Origin: Pseudomonas sp.
GTDB taxonomy: Bacteria > Pseudomonadota > Gammaproteobacteria > Pseudomonadales > Pseudomonadaceae
Length of the DNA: 5,112 nt
Reading direction: 5' to 3'
Assembly (NCBI GenBank): GCA_029239415.1
Contig: JAQZAY010000274.1
Coordinates: 1-5,112, forward strand
Shown here: positions 4,104 through 5,112 of the stretch, piece after piece
How positions within the stretch are numbered: position 1 is the stretch's first letter
Layout of the letters: each line of letters opens with the position of its first letter
Program-made: the position numbers and the translations under genes
The notes under the pieces: generated by a model
What the model was told of the DNA's origin: nothing
Database searches by the model: none
The model's input: the letters and a program-made list of their open reading frames with translations, nothing else

Positions 4104-5111
4104 TCAGAAGCTCACCTGCGCCGACACCCGCGCGGTCCGGGGCGCGCCCTGGAACAGGTAGTTGTCTCCCAGGTACTCGCCCACGTCCCGCCAGTAGCGC
4201 TTGTCCGTCACGTTGTCCACCGTCAGCCGCAACACCGTGTCAAGCCCGGCGACGCGCGTGCGGTAGCGGCTGCCGAGGTCGAACACGGCATATCCCCCCG
4301 CCTGCACGCTGCCGGCCTGGTCGGCCTGCTTGCTGGCGCTGTAGCGAGCCCCGGCGAGCAGGGCCAGGCCTGGGATCGGCAGCTGGTAGTCGGCCTGCAC
4401 GGCCGCGCGCAGGTTCGGCACGTTGAGCGCCTGGTGGCCCTCGTAGGCCTCGGTGCCGCTGCCCTTGACCCGGGCGCGGATGGCCGCGGCGCTGGCGTGC
4501 ACCTGCAGGCGCGAGGTGACCCAGCCGCTGGCGCCCAGCTCCAGCCCGGTGTTCTTCTGCTGACCCTGCTGCACGTAGGTGAACGCGCCGTCGCCATCAG
4601 GCCGCGCATACTGGTACGCCTGGCGAATCTGGAACAGCGCCGCGCTCAGGCTCAGGCCCTGCCAGTCCTGCTTGATGCCCAGTTCCAGCTGGCGCGACAG
4701 GGTCGGGGCGAGGATCTCGGCGGCGTTGCGGGCGAACCAGGGTGCCGTGCCGCCCGCCGACAGGCCCTTGCTGTAGCTGGCATACACTGTCGTGTCCTCG
4801 CGCGGCTTGTAGATCAGCGCGGCATTGGGCAGCAGCTGGTACTGGCGGGTATGGCGGCCCGCGCTGCCCTCTTCACCCCAAGTGCGTTCGTCCAGCCGCA
4901 CTTCACAGGCACCCAGCACGGTCTGCCAATGTTCGCCGAGGCTGATGCGGTCACTGAAGAACAGGCCGTACTGGCGGCTGTCCAGGCGGCGGGTGCTGGA
5001 GCCGACGGGTGCGTCGGACGGCGGGGCATACGGGGCGTCGTCGGCGATGTTGCCGGAGCCGACGAGGACGTTGTAGTAGGGGCGCAGGTCCAGGGTCCGG
5101 CGTTGCGCGCT
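4104..5111 (-). CDS. TonB-dependent outer-membrane receptor, C-terminal 335 residues (5' part outside window)
   Basis: The frame is open from the right edge to TGA at 4104-4106. The GTG at 4917-4919 is an internal valine codon, not a start, since conserved barrel sequence lies before it. Visible sequence is the second half of the 22-strand beta-barrel: QYGLFFSDRISLGEHWQTVLGA (about 48-69), LPNAALIYKPREDTTVYASYSKGL (94-117), NTGLELGASGW (187-197), FDLGSRYRT (277-285), TVDNVTDKRYW (297-307), and the C-terminal strand ending in F335 (APRTARVSAQVSF), the outer-membrane assembly signal. The strands alternate as expected and TVDNVTDKRYW is typical of siderophore receptors. Iron-chelate uptake is likely, but the ligand cannot be named because the plug domain, TonB box and signal peptide are outside the window. 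An odd point is cysteine 69 in LGACEVRLDER, where relatives I recall have an RY-like pair. It converges on the tRNA unit. Confidence 0.92.
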   Translation of the reverse strand, partial: SAQRRTLDLRPYYNVLVGSGNIADDAPYAPPSDAPVGSSTRRLDSRQYGLFFSDRISLGEHWQTVLGACEVRLDERTWGEEGSAGRHTRQYQLLPNAALIYKPREDTTVYASYSKGLSAGGTAPWFARNAAEILAPTLSRQLELGIKQDWQGLSLSAALFQIRQAYQYARPDGDGAFTYVQQGQQKNTGLELGASGWVTSRLQVHASAAAIRARVKGSGTEAYEGHQALNVPNLRAAVQADYQLPIPGLALLAGARYSASKQADQAGSVQAGGYAVFDLGSRYRTRVAGLDTVLRLTVDNVTDKRYWRDVGEYLGDNYLFQGAPRTARVSAQVSF

Positions 5112-5112
5112 G

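Overview
The window looks like chromosome of a fluorescent Pseudomonas, most likely the P. putida group. The base composition is GC-rich, the codon use is Pseudomonas-like, and the gene families (CorA, YfeJ-like glutamine amidotransferase, crotonase, TonB receptor, long-arm tRNA-Ser) are ordinary for that genus. This placement is an inference from the sequence and was not tested by a search. No transposase, integrase, phage gene or CRISPR array is visible.

Layout from left to right. (1) Positions 1-893, minus strand: a small two-gene unit. A 31-residue single-helix membrane peptide overlaps, through a TTGA junction, a secreted c-type cytochrome that starts with TTG and runs off the left edge. 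The cytochrome has a molybdopterin-oxidoreductase-like middle region that lacks cysteine. An AAnAAnAAnAA sequence, the Crc/Hfq catabolite-repression motif of Pseudomonas, lies just before the ribosome binding site. (2) Positions 894-1251: a divergent intergenic region of about 360 bases with an AT-rich core and a short imperfect tandem repeat. (3) Positions 1252-1974, plus strand: a stand-alone class I glutamine amidotransferase with a complete Cys-His-Glu triad. (4) Positions 1969-2940, minus strand: a CorA Mg2+/Co2+ channel whose stop codon overlaps the amidotransferase end tail to tail. (5) Positions 3026-3715, minus strand: a short crotonase-family enzyme whose active-site pattern fits a delta3,delta2-enoyl-CoA isomerase better than a hydratase. 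It lies 85 bases upstream of corA in the same direction, with a hairpin in the gap. (6) Positions 3831-4047, plus strand: a complete single-gene tRNA-Ser(GGA) unit with an AT-rich upstream element, a -35/-10 promoter, a GC-rich discriminator, the tRNA with encoded CCA, and a strong intrinsic terminator. (7) Positions 4104-5111, minus strand: the C-terminal 335 residues of a TonB-dependent outer-membrane receptor, with its N-terminus beyond the right edge.

The genes do not form one pathway. They are housekeeping or accessory metabolic units: periplasmic electron transfer, amide nitrogen transfer, Mg2+ uptake, fatty-acid isomerisation, translation, and probably iron-chelate uptake. I found no convincing new multi-gene system. 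The points most worth a second look are the membrane-peptide/cytochrome operon with its putative Crc site, the cytochrome's unusual domain pairing, and the non-canonical G at tRNA position 8.
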